DNA of 22,424 nucleotides from an uncultured Eggerthellaceae bacterium (GCA_946626265.1 CAMOUE010000012.1:1-22424), one strand, 5' to 3'. Shown: positions 13,821 to 22,342, counted from the first letter of the stretch. The notes: generated from the sequence alone by a model not told the origin. Numbers and translations are program-made.

Positions 13821-15086
13821 CTACGCCAGGCCTTCGACCCGATTGCGGTACAGCAGCTCCTCGCCTGCCGCATCGGGAATCCGAATTTCCTCGAAGATCT
13901 CGGTCGACACGCGGTCGACGACGTCGCGGTCCTCGTCCACGACGAAGAAGCGGGCAACGTAGGGCATCTTCTGCGGAGAGCCGATTCGGTCGCCCACCTC
14001 GTAGAAAAGCTGCCCGTACTCCACATCGGGCCGCTCGGCCACGGCGCGGGCGCTGCTCAGATCGCCGACGACGCCGTCACGCGCATAGAAGTAGAGGACC
14101 GCGGCGATGCGGCGCCCGAACGGGTCGCCGCACGCGAGCTGTTCTTCGATCGCCTCGTCGTCGTAGGCGGCGGCCAACAGCAGCTCCTCGACCGAAAAGC
14201 CGCATGCGTATGCTATGAGCTCGTGCTCGTAGCCGAGAAAGCGCGCCGCCACCTCGCCGACCTGCAAGCCCCGCTCCGGGCTCCAATAGAACTGCATGGC
14301 AAGAGGACCCGACGTCTGCCCCGTCTCGCGGACGTAGGCGCTCATGGCTGCAAGCGCCGGCTCGTACACGTCCTGCATGTAACGAGAGGGATAGACGTTG
14401 CGCGTTCCCGGCGGCAGCTCGCCCGAAACGTGCACGGTCTTCTCGCGGTCGGCTATGCCGATGACGTGCACGACGCCGTCGCGGACGAGCGCCTGCGCGT
14501 TGAATTCGGGATCGCCGACGTACTCCTCGACGAGTACGGCGCTCCTCGACGAGCCCTTCCGGGCGTCCTGGAAACATGCGCGGATCTCGTCGATTCCGTT
14601 GGTCAGAAACAAGCCGCGGCATCCGTACAGGTCGATCGGCTTCACGACGAGAGGGAACGAAAGCCCCTCCAGGTCGCGCTCGGTAAACCCCTCTTCGAGG
14701 ACCGCGCTCTTGGGGCCGGGAATGCCCGCCCGTTCGAGCGTCTCGTTGATGACGTCCTTGTCGCGGTAGTACGGAAGCTGGTCGGGCGTCAGGTGGCACG
14801 GCAGCCCCGTGCGATCCGCCACCTGCACGGCGCACTCGAGCAGCACGTCCGAATAGGCGGTCGTGATCGCGTCCGCATGCTCCGCACGAACGACCTCGGC
14901 AATCGCGTCTATGTCCCGGATATCGATATTGTATGCGGCACCACCCCGCTCGACCGAAAGGCGCTTTGCCGGCCCTCGCGAGTACCCGTCGATGACGATG
15001 GTGCGGATGCCTCTATCGCACGCCAGGGCGACAAGGGGCGTGAATTCTTCGAGGCCGCCGAGAACGACGAGATTGTGGCAGGTCAT
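13821..15086 (-). CDS. ATP-grasp domain ligase
   Basis: A 421-residue protein with a Rossmann-like N-terminal domain (NLVVLGGLEEFTPLVALA) and an ATP-grasp domain. PLVVKPIDLYGCRG (145-158) holds the ATP-binding Lys149, VLVEEYVGDPEFNAQ is the adenine-side segment, and GEVAARFLGYE (277-287) matches the metal-binding E-x-x-x-R block of carboxylate-amine ligases. Such enzymes activate a carboxylate as acyl phosphate and join it to an amine or other nucleophile. Its ATG overlaps the stop of the polyprenyl-phosphate glycosyltransferase by four bases (ATGA), and it abuts the first half-transporter, so it is part of the same unit. It may attach an amino acid or similar group to a sugar or lipid-linked sugar. 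The substrate is unknown and no close characterised relative is recognised. Confidence 0.82.
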   Translation of the reverse strand: MTCHNLVVLGGLEEFTPLVALACDRGIRTIVIDGYSRGPAKRLSVERGGAAYNIDIRDIDAIAEVVRAEHADAITTAYSDVLLECAVQVADRTGLPCHLTPDQLPYYRDKDVINETLERAGIPGPKSAVLEEGFTERDLEGLSFPLVVKPIDLYGCRGLFLTNGIDEIRACFQDARKGSSRSAVLVEEYVGDPEFNAQALVRDGVVHVIGIADREKTVHVSGELPPGTRNVYPSRYMQDVYEPALAAMSAYVRETGQTSGPLAMQFYWSPERGLQVGEVAARFLGYEHELIAYACGFSVEELLLAAAYDDEAIEEQLACGDPFGRRIAAVLYFYARDGVVGDLSSARAVAERPDVEYGQLFYEVGDRIGSPQKMPYVARFFVVDEDRDVVDRVSTEIFEEIRIPDAAGEELLYRNRVEGLA

Positions 15087-16030
15087 CGCAGGACACCTTC
15101 CCTATCGCGATTGTCTACAACAGTCCGGACAACGTACTGCGGGGCCTTGTTCGCCGTCATGAACAACCTGCCCAGGTACTCGCCGATAATCCCGAGCGAC
15201 AGCAAGATCAGGCCCGAGCAGATGAGCATGACGGCCATGAGCGACGGCCAGCCCATCTGCATCGTGGGGTCGAGCACCCTTTGGATGGCGACGGCGATTG
15301 CCGAGACGATTCCTATCACGCCGAGGACGGCGCCCATTATCGAGCAGGCGCGCAAGGGCAGCATGGAAAACCCGAGCACCGATGCCCAGAGCTTTATCAG
15401 GCTTTTCATAGTGTAGCCGGACGACCCCACCGCCCGCTCGTAATGCTCGACCTCGACGTTCATCATGCGGTCGGACGCGCGGAACAGCAGGCCGTGCACG
15501 TACGGATACGGTCCCGTATAGCGAACGACCTCGTCGCGGATGCATTTGCGCATGACGACGAAGCTCCCCGAGTAAATGCCCTTCGGGCGTCCGGTCATCA
15601 CGCGCATCGACCACGTCGCGAACCGCGACCCGAGGCGTCGCCAAAGCGACTCCCTATGGACACGCCACGACGCGAACACGATGTCGCACTCGGGATGGTC
15701 GATTATCGCCTGTATGAGGGTGAGGCACTGCGACGGGTGCGTCTGCATGTCGTCGTCCATGAGCATGACCAGCTCGCCGTCCACATGCTGCAACCCCGCC
15801 ATCAGGGCCGCGTGCTGTCCGAGGTTCTTCGTGCAGTCTATGCCGACGATGGCGTCGTCTTCCGAGCAGAGCATCTCGATCTGCTCGAACGTGCCGTCCG
15901 TCGAGCCGTCGTTCACGAGGACGAACTCGTAATCGAACCCGCCCTTTTTCAGCTCGTCTCGCGTCAGCCGTACCACTTTTGCGATCATGGCCTCCGAGTA
16001 ATAGCATGGAATGACAACCGATACCTTCAT
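15083..16030 (-). CDS. Polyprenyl-phosphate glycosyltransferase (GtrB/ArnC-like)
   Basis: A 315-residue GT2 enzyme with C-terminal membrane helices, predicted to load a sugar onto undecaprenyl phosphate. It opens with MKVSVVIPCYYSEAMI, followed by LVNDGSTDGT (38-47), TKNLGQHAALMAGL (67-80) and the metal site MDDDMQTHPSQ (91-101). Two hydrophobic segments near 228-255 and 263-288 end in GIIGEYLGRLFM, as in ArnC and GtrB. The start at 16030 places Met at the first conserved strand, with GGAGAAA about 12 bases upstream. The frame stays open to 16093, but that extension is not family-like. It overlaps the ATP-grasp gene by four bases. Together with the half-transporter pair it resembles the ArnC-ArnE-ArnF loading and flipping steps. 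Confidence 0.92.
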   Translation of the reverse strand: MKVSVVIPCYYSEAMIAKVVRLTRDELKKGGFDYEFVLVNDGSTDGTFEQIEMLCSEDDAIVGIDCTKNLGQHAALMAGLQHVDGELVMLMDDDMQTHPSQCLTLIQAIIDHPECDIVFASWRVHRESLWRRLGSRFATWSMRVMTGRPKGIYSGSFVVMRKCIRDEVVRYTGPYPYVHGLLFRASDRMMNVEVEHYERAVGSSGYTMKSLIKLWASVLGFSMLPLRACSIMGAVLGVIGIVSAIAVAIQRVLDPTMQMGWPSLMAVMLICSGLILLSLGIIGEYLGRLFMTANKAPQYVVRTVVDNRDREGVLR

Positions 16031-16099
16031 GCGGGCCCATTTCTCCAATCGTCTGTACGCGCTCCCGCCGGCTCCCATGCGGCAAAGCGGCATCGGGCC

Positions 16100-17866
16100 T
16101 TACGTCGACTTCGACGACAACCCGACCGTGTAGTGGTATACATTGTACGTCGTGCCCTTGTCCGTCACGAAAGAATCGGCTAACTCACATGACACGTCGT
16201 CGTAGTAGTGCTGCTCGAGATACGACTCGAGCTCCGATGCGTAGCCGTCGGTGCTCGTGACGAAACGCGCTTCCCCGTTGACCGCGATATCCCTCATGGG
16301 ATTCGCGAGCCCCATCTCCGCATTCCGCTCCGCAATGTACGGCGCCCCGGCCGTCCAGCCGCCAAGGCTTATGCAGCGAAGCAAGTCGTCTTGGACGGGC
16401 AGGTCGCGCAACCCGTAATCGTATTCGAAATCAGCCATCGTGAAGACGTCCATGACGAACGGGCCTTCGTGCTCGTGGATGTACGAAGCGACGCTCGAAC
16501 CGCCCGCGTATGGGCTGCGGTCGCCGGCGACCGCGTGCGCGAACGCGTCGACGCTCGGTTGGGCCGACGCCGCGAAAAACACGAGCGCCGCCGCGCAGGC
16601 GATGCCCGAGACCGACCCAGCAGCCCGGGAAACCCTCTTCCACGTTTCCGTGCCGTTCGACCCCGAAGACGGCGCGCTGACCGCAAGTGCGACGGCTGCC
16701 AGCGCGAAAGCCCAAACCGGGTACACGACCCGCGTAGGCGCCCTCCCCACGTACACGAACACGGCGCAAGCGGCGAACCCGGCTGCGGTGACCGCCACCG
16801 CCCCGAGGAGCGGGACGCGGCCGGTGTGTCCCGTCCGCATCTTGGCGAGAACGACGACGAGGAGAACGACGGCGAAGGCGAGCGCAACGTGCCAATCCTT
16901 GACCGTAACGCTTGTCAATCCGGACAGAAGAGCCCGCATGCCGGCAAATTCCGTCGCACCCGATAGGGCGGCGAGGCCCTGCATGCGCTCGAGCGTGAAG
17001 AAATCGGGGTCGCCCGTCCTCCACGTGAGCGCGAATCGGTAGTCAAGCTCGCTCACGCCCAAATCCGCAAGCTCGCCTTCTGCAGCGGCGTAGGGGGGCA
17101 TGGGGTAGTCGCTGAGCATGGTGCGGGCGACGTTGTAGTCAGACCAGTACTTCCACGGCTGATCGTCCCACAAAAGCGCGTCCGCCGCCATGCAGGCACC
17201 GCACAACACGATGAGTGCGGCTGCGGGCACGAGCAAGTCGCCGAGGAGCCTGTCCCGCGAGAGCACGCCCTCCTCGCGCGCTTTCAGAATTCGCACGGCA
17301 AGCGCCAGCGCGAAGAACGGCAACGCGAGCAGGAACGATTGGATGCGCAGCAGGAAGCCGCAGAGGCAGAGCAGCACCCCCGCGCATGCCAAGCCGCGCG
17401 ACGGGCGCGCAACGCCCACCTGGGAAACCACGAGAAACGCTCCCGCCAACGTAGCGAACGCAGCCACGACCGTGAAGTTCTTGTCAAAGGTGCACCCAGG
17501 CGCGAGGAGCACGATGACGGCCCCGATGACGAGCAGGCCCTGCGATTTCGAGCCGAGGTACGTCAACGCGGCGAAGGAAAACAGCCCGAGAGACAGCAGG
17601 AACACCGCGAACTCGACCGCATAGAACGCGTTCATGTCGGGCACGAGCGCGTTCAAGGAGGCGACCAGGCAGGACAGCACCCCGTTTACGAACAGGCACA
17701 AACCGCTTCCCGGGTACATCCCGCTCAGGGAAAGGGCGATGGTGTAATCGTCGTCGAGCGATGCGTTCTGGGATGCGGCCAACGAAACCAAGGCAACGAC
17801 GACGACGATGACGAGCGCGCATAGCACACGGGACCATGCGGTGCGGAACAGGGATTCCAGGTTCAT
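16100..17866 (-). CDS. Polytopic membrane protein, GT-C/GtrII-like glycosyltransferase candidate
   Basis: A 588-residue membrane protein with about ten hydrophobic helices between residues 12 and 440, then a soluble, presumably extracytoplasmic C-terminal domain of about 150 residues ending YNVYHYTVGLSSKST. After the first helix comes an acidic cluster LDDDY (37-41) and then NGVLSCLVASLNAL, the arrangement in GT-C and GtrII-type enzymes, whose first-loop Asp is catalytic when they move a sugar from polyprenyl phosphate to an acceptor outside the membrane. Sequence identity to a named family is not evident to me, so the function is inferred from topology and from the neighbouring polyprenyl-phosphate glycosyltransferase. 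It starts 15 bases after the dehydratase stop with GGCGGAACGG upstream. A lipid-linked polymer polymerase or ligase is a less likely alternative. Confidence 0.7.
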   Translation of the reverse strand: MNLESLFRTAWSRVLCALVIVVVVALVSLAASQNASLDDDYTIALSLSGMYPGSGLCLFVNGVLSCLVASLNALVPDMNAFYAVEFAVFLLSLGLFSFAALTYLGSKSQGLLVIGAVIVLLAPGCTFDKNFTVVAAFATLAGAFLVVSQVGVARPSRGLACAGVLLCLCGFLLRIQSFLLALPFFALALAVRILKAREEGVLSRDRLLGDLLVPAAALIVLCGACMAADALLWDDQPWKYWSDYNVARTMLSDYPMPPYAAAEGELADLGVSELDYRFALTWRTGDPDFFTLERMQGLAALSGATEFAGMRALLSGLTSVTVKDWHVALAFAVVLLVVVLAKMRTGHTGRVPLLGAVAVTAAGFAACAVFVYVGRAPTRVVYPVWAFALAAVALAVSAPSSGSNGTETWKRVSRAAGSVSGIACAAALVFFAASAQPSVDAFAHAVAGDRSPYAGGSSVASYIHEHEGPFVMDVFTMADFEYDYGLRDLPVQDDLLRCISLGGWTAGAPYIAERNAEMGLANPMRDIAVNGEARFVTSTDGYASELESYLEQHYYDDVSCELADSFVTDKGTTYNVYHYTVGLSSKST

Positions 17867-17881
17867 CGAGCCGTTCCGCCG

Positions 17882-19726
17882 CTAATCGTTGCGCGTCTCG
17901 GTATAGGTCGGCACCGAGCGTTTGAGCGCCTCGAGGGCCTCTCGATCGCCCGCGGCGATCCCCTCGCGCAAATCGTCGAGCTTGGAGGCGACTTCCTCGA
18001 ACTCGACCTCGCGGCCGGTGGAGATCATGATGCCCTTCATGTCGGTCGGCAACGTGTTCTCCTCGTCCATGAGGAGCTCCTCGTACATCTTCTCGCCCGG
18101 ACGGAGCCCCGTGTACTCGATCTTGATGTCTTCGTCCACGCGCAAGCCGGACAACGTGATCAAGCTCTTCGCCAAATCGACGATCTTCACGGGATCGCCC
18201 ATGTCCAGGATGAATATCTCGCCGCCGCGGGCCATGCCGCCCGCCTGGATGACAAGACGGGACGCTTCGGGGATGGTCATGAAGAAGCGCTCGATGTCGG
18301 GATGGGTGACCGTTACGGGCCCGCCCGTGGCGATCTGCTTCTTGAATATGGGAATGACCGACCCGTTCGAACCGAGCACGTTGCCGAACCGCACCGCCGC
18401 GAAAACGGTCTCGGACTCCTGCGCGTAATGCTGCACGACCATCTCGCCCATGCGCTTGGTCGCGCCCATGACCGATGTCGGGTTGACGGCTTTGTCGGTG
18501 CTGATGAAGATGAACCGACGCACGTGGTACTCGTCCGCGAGCTGCACCGTGTTCAGCGTTCCGAACACGTTGTTCTGGATGGCTTCGCGCGGGCACATCT
18601 CCATGAGCGGAACGTGCTTGTGCGCCGCGGCATGGAACACGGCCGAGGGACGGTACTTCTCGAACACGCTGCGCAAGCGCGGCTCGTCGCACACGCTGCC
18701 GATCTCGACGACGCAATCGATGGAAGGATAGTTTCGGCGGATGTCGTTGGCGAGCAGGTAGGCGTCGTTTTCGTACATGTCGAAAACGACGATCCTCTTA
18801 GGGTCGACGAGGCACATCTGCCGACATAGTTCGGAGCCGATCGAGCCGCCACCGCCCGTTACGAGAATCGTCTCTCCGGAAATGTAGCCGCATACGCGGC
18901 TCGTGTTGAGCACGACCTCCTCACGCCCGAGCAAATCGGCCACGTCGACCTCGCGAAGCGATATGCCCGAGATCTCGTCCTCGCGCAACTCGCGCACGTT
19001 CGGAAGCGTGCGCAGCTGACAGTTCGTCTGGGTGCATATGCCGTAGATGCGCTTGCGCTGCTCGACGGTGGCGCCCGGCGTCGCCACGACGATCTGCTCG
19101 ATGTCGTAGCGCCTCACCAAATCGACGATGTCGTCGCTCGATCCGATGACGCGCACGTTGTGGATGCGCTTGCCGCGCTTCGCGGGGTTGTCGTCGACGG
19201 CCACGATGGGCGTACCCGGCATGAGCGGGTCCTTCGACGACATGCGGGCAATCGCCAGAGAGCCGGTCTCGCCCGCGCCCACAACGAGCGTCCGCGGACT
19301 GGGCACGTGGGCGCTTTGCGGCTCGAATGCGTAGCGTTTCGACTTCAATATGCGGAACAGCATGCGCGAACCGCCGACGAAGAATATCATCAAGAACATG
19401 GCTACGAAGTAGACCCTGATGGGGAGCCATTTTCCCAACATCCAGAGCACGACCGCCGTCACGAGCGTGCTGATGACGACGGCAAGCACGAAACGAAGCA
19501 CTTCGTCGATGGACGCATATTCCCAGAGACTGTTATAGAGTCTGAACAGGGCAAATGTCAAAAGATTAACAACGACGGCCGTTCCGAGCACGAAGAAGAT
19601 CTCGCGCGAGGAGAACACAAGGTCTACGAGCTCGGTGAGCAGCGAGGCGAGAAAATATGCCAGAAACGTCGCGGCGATATCCCAAAGTATGAGAAGCGCC
19701 GTGCGCCGTGAAAACTGTAAACCCAT
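17882..19726 (-). CDS. Membrane-anchored UDP-sugar 4,6-dehydratase (CapD/WbpM/FlaA1-type)
   Basis: A 614-residue nucleoside-diphosphate-sugar dehydratase. The N-terminus has four membrane helices (about 11-35, 42-62, 77-98, 103-120), then a CoA-binding-like Rossmann domain (LVVGAGETGSLA, 147-158), then the catalytic SDR domain with the NAD(P) loop VTGGGGSIGSEL (289-300), AAHKHVPLMEM, STDKAVNP (409-416) and M420-x3-K424, where Met replaces the usual SDR Tyr, as in other members of this large membrane family. By family it makes UDP-4-keto-6-deoxy-hexosamine, often from UDP-GlcNAc, the entry to sugars such as bacillosamine or QuiNAc/FucNAc. GGAAAG lies before the ATG. No aminotransferase or reductase for the keto product is in the window. 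Confidence 0.93.
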   Translation of the reverse strand: MGLQFSRRTALLILWDIAATFLAYFLASLLTELVDLVFSSREIFFVLGTAVVVNLLTFALFRLYNSLWEYASIDEVLRFVLAVVISTLVTAVVLWMLGKWLPIRVYFVAMFLMIFFVGGSRMLFRILKSKRYAFEPQSAHVPSPRTLVVGAGETGSLAIARMSSKDPLMPGTPIVAVDDNPAKRGKRIHNVRVIGSSDDIVDLVRRYDIEQIVVATPGATVEQRKRIYGICTQTNCQLRTLPNVRELREDEISGISLREVDVADLLGREEVVLNTSRVCGYISGETILVTGGGGSIGSELCRQMCLVDPKRIVVFDMYENDAYLLANDIRRNYPSIDCVVEIGSVCDEPRLRSVFEKYRPSAVFHAAAHKHVPLMEMCPREAIQNNVFGTLNTVQLADEYHVRRFIFISTDKAVNPTSVMGATKRMGEMVVQHYAQESETVFAAVRFGNVLGSNGSVIPIFKKQIATGGPVTVTHPDIERFFMTIPEASRLVIQAGGMARGGEIFILDMGDPVKIVDLAKSLITLSGLRVDEDIKIEYTGLRPGEKMYEELLMDEENTLPTDMKGIMISTGREVEFEEVASKLDDLREGIAAGDREALEALKRSVPTYTETRND

Positions 19727-19780
19727 TCCCGTCTTTCCTCGATCGCCGCGTATGGCGAATGATTATTCAACGATTCATAT

Positions 19781-19812
19781 ATTGTAGGCTATGAGTCCAC
19801 CGTTCCCGGAAC
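19781..19812 (-). promoter_or_regulatory. Candidate promoter for the dehydratase gene
   Basis: On the minus strand TACAAT lies at 19786-19781, about 55 bases before the dehydratase start, in an AT-rich patch unlike the surrounding high-GC DNA. An 11-bp palindrome GTTCC-C-GGAAC occupies 19802-19812, where a -35 contact or operator would lie. No consensus -35 is seen. An internal promoter would let the genes from 19726 leftwards be expressed apart from the two upstream genes. Confidence 0.45.
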
Positions 19813-19823
19813 ATCGACATGCT

Positions 19824-20735
19824 TTACACAGCAGCCATCAAGCGGGCCGTTTCCGCAACGCCCTCTTGCAGGGACCGCATGGCAAGAGGGCCGACCTCGC
19901 GTTCGTACAAGCCCATGTCGAGCACGTAGCTCACGTCGTAGCTGCGCCCCTCGAGCCGTTCGACGTCGAGCGGATGCCCGACGACTTGCTCGATGGAGCG
20001 GATCAGGTCGGCAAGCGAGCTGCCGACGCCCGAACCCAGATTGAACACGCGCTCTTTGCCCCCGTAACGCTCGATGGCAAGCATCGCCTCGACCGCATCG
20101 TCGATATAGAGGTAGTCTTTCACCGCGGAGCCGTCCCCGAGAAGCTGAACCGGCTGTCCTGCGAGCGCCCTCTTCAAGAACATCTCGACGACGCCCGACC
20201 CCTTCGAACAATCGGCCCGCGGACCGTAGGGGTTGGCCAAGCGCACGATCCTGTAATCGAGGTCTTGGGCATTATCGAGAATCCACCGCTCGATGAGCTG
20301 CTTTTCCTGGCCGTACGCGTTCGTCGGCACGCCGGTTGCCGTCTCCGGAATCGGCAACGACTCCTGACGCCCGTACACCGTGCCACCCGACGAGACGAAC
20401 ACGACCTTCGAAACGCCCTGCCAGCGACATGCGTCGAAAAGGCGGCGCGTCGGAGCGAGGACACGCAACGCCTCGTCGTGCGCAAGGTCTCCCGCTTTGT
20501 GGGGATTTACGAGGTTGACGAGGTGATACACGCAGTCGACGCCCTCGAGATAGGGGGAGAAGTCCTCCGTCTTCGCAAAATCCCCCCGGATGAGGCCGTC
20601 GAAGCCCGCACCCGAAGAGGCGCGCGCGAAGACGGCGACGTCCGCCTCGGACTTGAGCCGGCGGGCGAGGGCGCTTCCAAGAAAACCCGTCCCCCCTATG
20701 AGCAGGTAACGCTTTTTCGACCCGCTTGCGTGCAC
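19824..20735 (-). CDS. NAD-dependent epimerase/dehydratase (GalE-like SDR)
   Basis: A 303-residue extended SDR enzyme for nucleotide sugars. The NAD loop GGTGFLG is at 14-20, SSGGTVYG at 115-122 supplies the catalytic Ser region, and Y141-x3-K145 (NAYGQEK) is the catalytic pair. LANPYGPR and the LGDGSAVKDYLYIDD segment are typical of UDP-hexose 4-epimerases and related enzymes. It probably interconverts or modifies a UDP- or dTDP-sugar; 4-epimerisation is the best guess, and it could supply UDP-galactose for Glf. The start is a GTG at 20735, which follows the stop of the membrane glucosyltransferase by 20 bases with GAGGGG upstream. A longer open frame reaching 20915 would overlap that gene in an Arg-rich, non-family extension. 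Confidence 0.87.
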   Translation of the reverse strand: MHASGSKKRYLLIGGTGFLGSALARRLKSEADVAVFARASSGAGFDGLIRGDFAKTEDFSPYLEGVDCVYHLVNLVNPHKAGDLAHDEALRVLAPTRRLFDACRWQGVSKVVFVSSGGTVYGRQESLPIPETATGVPTNAYGQEKQLIERWILDNAQDLDYRIVRLANPYGPRADCSKGSGVVEMFLKRALAGQPVQLLGDGSAVKDYLYIDDAVEAMLAIERYGGKERVFNLGSGVGSSLADLIRSIEQVVGHPLDVERLEGRSYDVSYVLDMGLYEREVGPLAMRSLQEGVAETARLMAAV

Positions 20736-20755
20736 AGCTACATCACAGCCCCTCG

Positions 20756-22267
20756 TCAGTAGAGAGCGACGTACATGGTATCGCCGTCGAAACGAACTTG
20801 TTCGCCGATATCGAACCGCGCCCACTCGGCATCGCCGAACACGCGTGCGCGTTCGGCTTCGTCCATGGGCTCGACGGCCAGGCTCGGTTCTCCAAGCGCA
20901 TCTCGCAACGCCCACGAGAAGAAGTAGCTCACGTTCATGGCGCGGTCGTTCATGTCGTACACCACGTAGCCGACGCCCGGGTACGATGTGACGCGTTCGG
21001 AGTCGTAGCAGTAGCGGACGCGTCCGACGTCCTTGCCGGTTTGGGCCTCATGGTCTCGAAGCTCAGCCGCAATTGCAGAAAGCTCGTAGTCGTCGTAGGC
21101 GTTGCTGCGGATCGTATTGGCCTGAATATCGACGACCTTCGCCATCATGACTACGAGGAGAATCGCCGCGATCACAGCACCGAGGCTCGCGCTCGTCCGA
21201 GAGCCGCGCGATGCGTATGCGTACAGAATCGCCGAGAGCACGATGACGTTGAACACGCCTATGACGACGCGCGGCTGCACCCATGACATCGATGCGAGGA
21301 CGTTCGGCGCAAAGCCGACGGCATATACGCCGATGTAGCACACCGCCACAAGCAGTACGTCGAGCGCCTTCGGCTTCTTTCCATCACGCAATGCGATTAC
21401 CGTCGCGCCGACAATCGGAGCGGCCCACATGAACAGGCCGAACCCGAACGGCAGCATTCCGTAGAGCGTGAGCACGATGTCGTCTTGGAACGACAACACG
21501 TTCGCGACGCGTTCTCCAAGGCCCATCGAAGCCGCTGCGCTTGCACGCGACACCTCCACCCCCAAGGCGCCTATCGCAGCTATGGCCGCAATGCTCGAAA
21601 TGCCGCCGATCGCGCATATCCCGATGATCTGGAACAGCTCGGCTATGCACCGCCTCGTAGCAGCAAACCCATGCTCCAGCAGGGTGTAGGCAACCGCAAC
21701 GCCGAGGAACAGCTCGAGGTACACCTGGTACATGCACGTAACAAGCACCACGAACACAAGACATGCGATTTTGCCAGGCCAGCGCTTCGCCGGCGCACAC
21801 CAGAAACCCAGTGCCAAAAACAGAACCGTCATGCCCGCGCATGAGGCTATGCATGTTTCCGGCCAGTAATACCAACCCGACAGATAGCAGGGATTCACGA
21901 CCAGCACGAGCATCGCGAAATCGACGATTGCCGCTTGCGCAAGCGTGCGCCCGCCAAGCGTATCGAAGAACCGTTTCGCAAGCACGCCCGTTCCCACGGC
22001 ATTGATTACCGTGAGCAACATCTGCGTAATGGCGAAGCGGTTCGATATGTTGAGCCCCGCGGCATCGAGCATACTGAAGAGGCCGTATTGAACGAGCCTT
22101 CCGTTCCCCAGATACACGCGCGCAAGCTCGCCGGGAACAAGAGCGGAATATGTATCGCATGAATGGTGGTTCGACGTTATGAAAACGCTATAGGCCAAGA
22201 ACACCACCGCGAAGTTGACGGCCATGAACCCAAACGTAACCTTATGCGCCTTCAAGAATCTCATCAT
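20756..22267 (-). CDS. GtrII-like polytopic membrane glucosyltransferase
   Basis: A 503-residue integral membrane protein with about ten helices and a C-terminal extracytoplasmic domain of about 110 residues. The first helix (about 11-31) is followed by a loop with Asp38 and then GNGRLVQYGLFSML (54-67). An acidic first loop followed by an NGR segment resembles GtrII-family glucosyltransferases, which take glucose from undecaprenyl phosphate and place it on a surface glycan outside the membrane. It is the first gene after the rRNA terminator. Two ATG codons in tandem (22267 and 22264) can start it, with only a weak GGAT upstream. The partner GtrB-like enzymes and half-transporters lie 4-8 kb downstream in the same orientation. 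Membrane topology is firm; the sugar is inferred. Confidence 0.75.
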   Translation of the reverse strand: MMRFLKAHKVTFGFMAVNFAVVFLAYSVFITSNHHSCDTYSALVPGELARVYLGNGRLVQYGLFSMLDAAGLNISNRFAITQMLLTVINAVGTGVLAKRFFDTLGGRTLAQAAIVDFAMLVLVVNPCYLSGWYYWPETCIASCAGMTVLFLALGFWCAPAKRWPGKIACLVFVVLVTCMYQVYLELFLGVAVAYTLLEHGFAATRRCIAELFQIIGICAIGGISSIAAIAAIGALGVEVSRASAAASMGLGERVANVLSFQDDIVLTLYGMLPFGFGLFMWAAPIVGATVIALRDGKKPKALDVLLVAVCYIGVYAVGFAPNVLASMSWVQPRVVIGVFNVIVLSAILYAYASRGSRTSASLGAVIAAILLVVMMAKVVDIQANTIRSNAYDDYELSAIAAELRDHEAQTGKDVGRVRYCYDSERVTSYPGVGYVVYDMNDRAMNVSYFFSWALRDALGEPSLAVEPMDEAERARVFGDAEWARFDIGEQVRFDGDTMYVALY

Positions 22268-22292
22268 CGTTTATCCGCTTGCTTTGAATTGC

Positions 22293-22306
22293 GATTGTAG
22301 ATTGTA
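22293..22306 (-). promoter_or_regulatory. Candidate promoter of the polysaccharide locus, tandem TACAAT boxes
   Basis: GATTGTA is repeated head to tail at 22293-22299 and 22300-22306, giving two minus-strand TACAAT -10 boxes seven bases apart, 27-40 bases before the first gene. They lie just after the rRNA terminator, where a new transcript would have to begin. No consensus -35 is evident at 16-18 bp for either box. Confidence 0.5.
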
Positions 22307-22325
22307 CCTGATTAGATAAGCAGAA

Positions 22326-22342
22326 AGCCCCCAAAGGGGGCT
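22326..22342 (-). terminator. Rho-independent terminator after the 5S rRNA gene
   Basis: AGCCCCC (22326-22332) and GGGGGCT (22336-22342) form a 7-bp stem with a three-base AAA loop (TTT on the minus strand). Read on the minus strand the stem is followed by a short T run. It lies about 28 bases after the 5S rRNA 3' end and before the promoter of the glycan genes, so it should end the rRNA transcript and insulate the locus. Confidence 0.75.

Noticed and set aside
8971..15416. Very long open frames on the plus strand opposite the minus-strand genes (for example 8971-10755, 11770-13611, 13413-15416)
   Set aside because: They are antisense shadows of clear genes in high-GC DNA. The translations are rich in Arg, His, Val and Asp with no family motifs, and the one at 11770-13611 even runs through the giant inverted repeat.
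19824..20915. Longer 363-residue version of the epimerase starting at 20915
   Set aside because: The extra 60 residues are Arg-rich, overlap the 3' end of the GtrII-like gene, and precede the NAD-binding loop where the family N-terminus normally begins.
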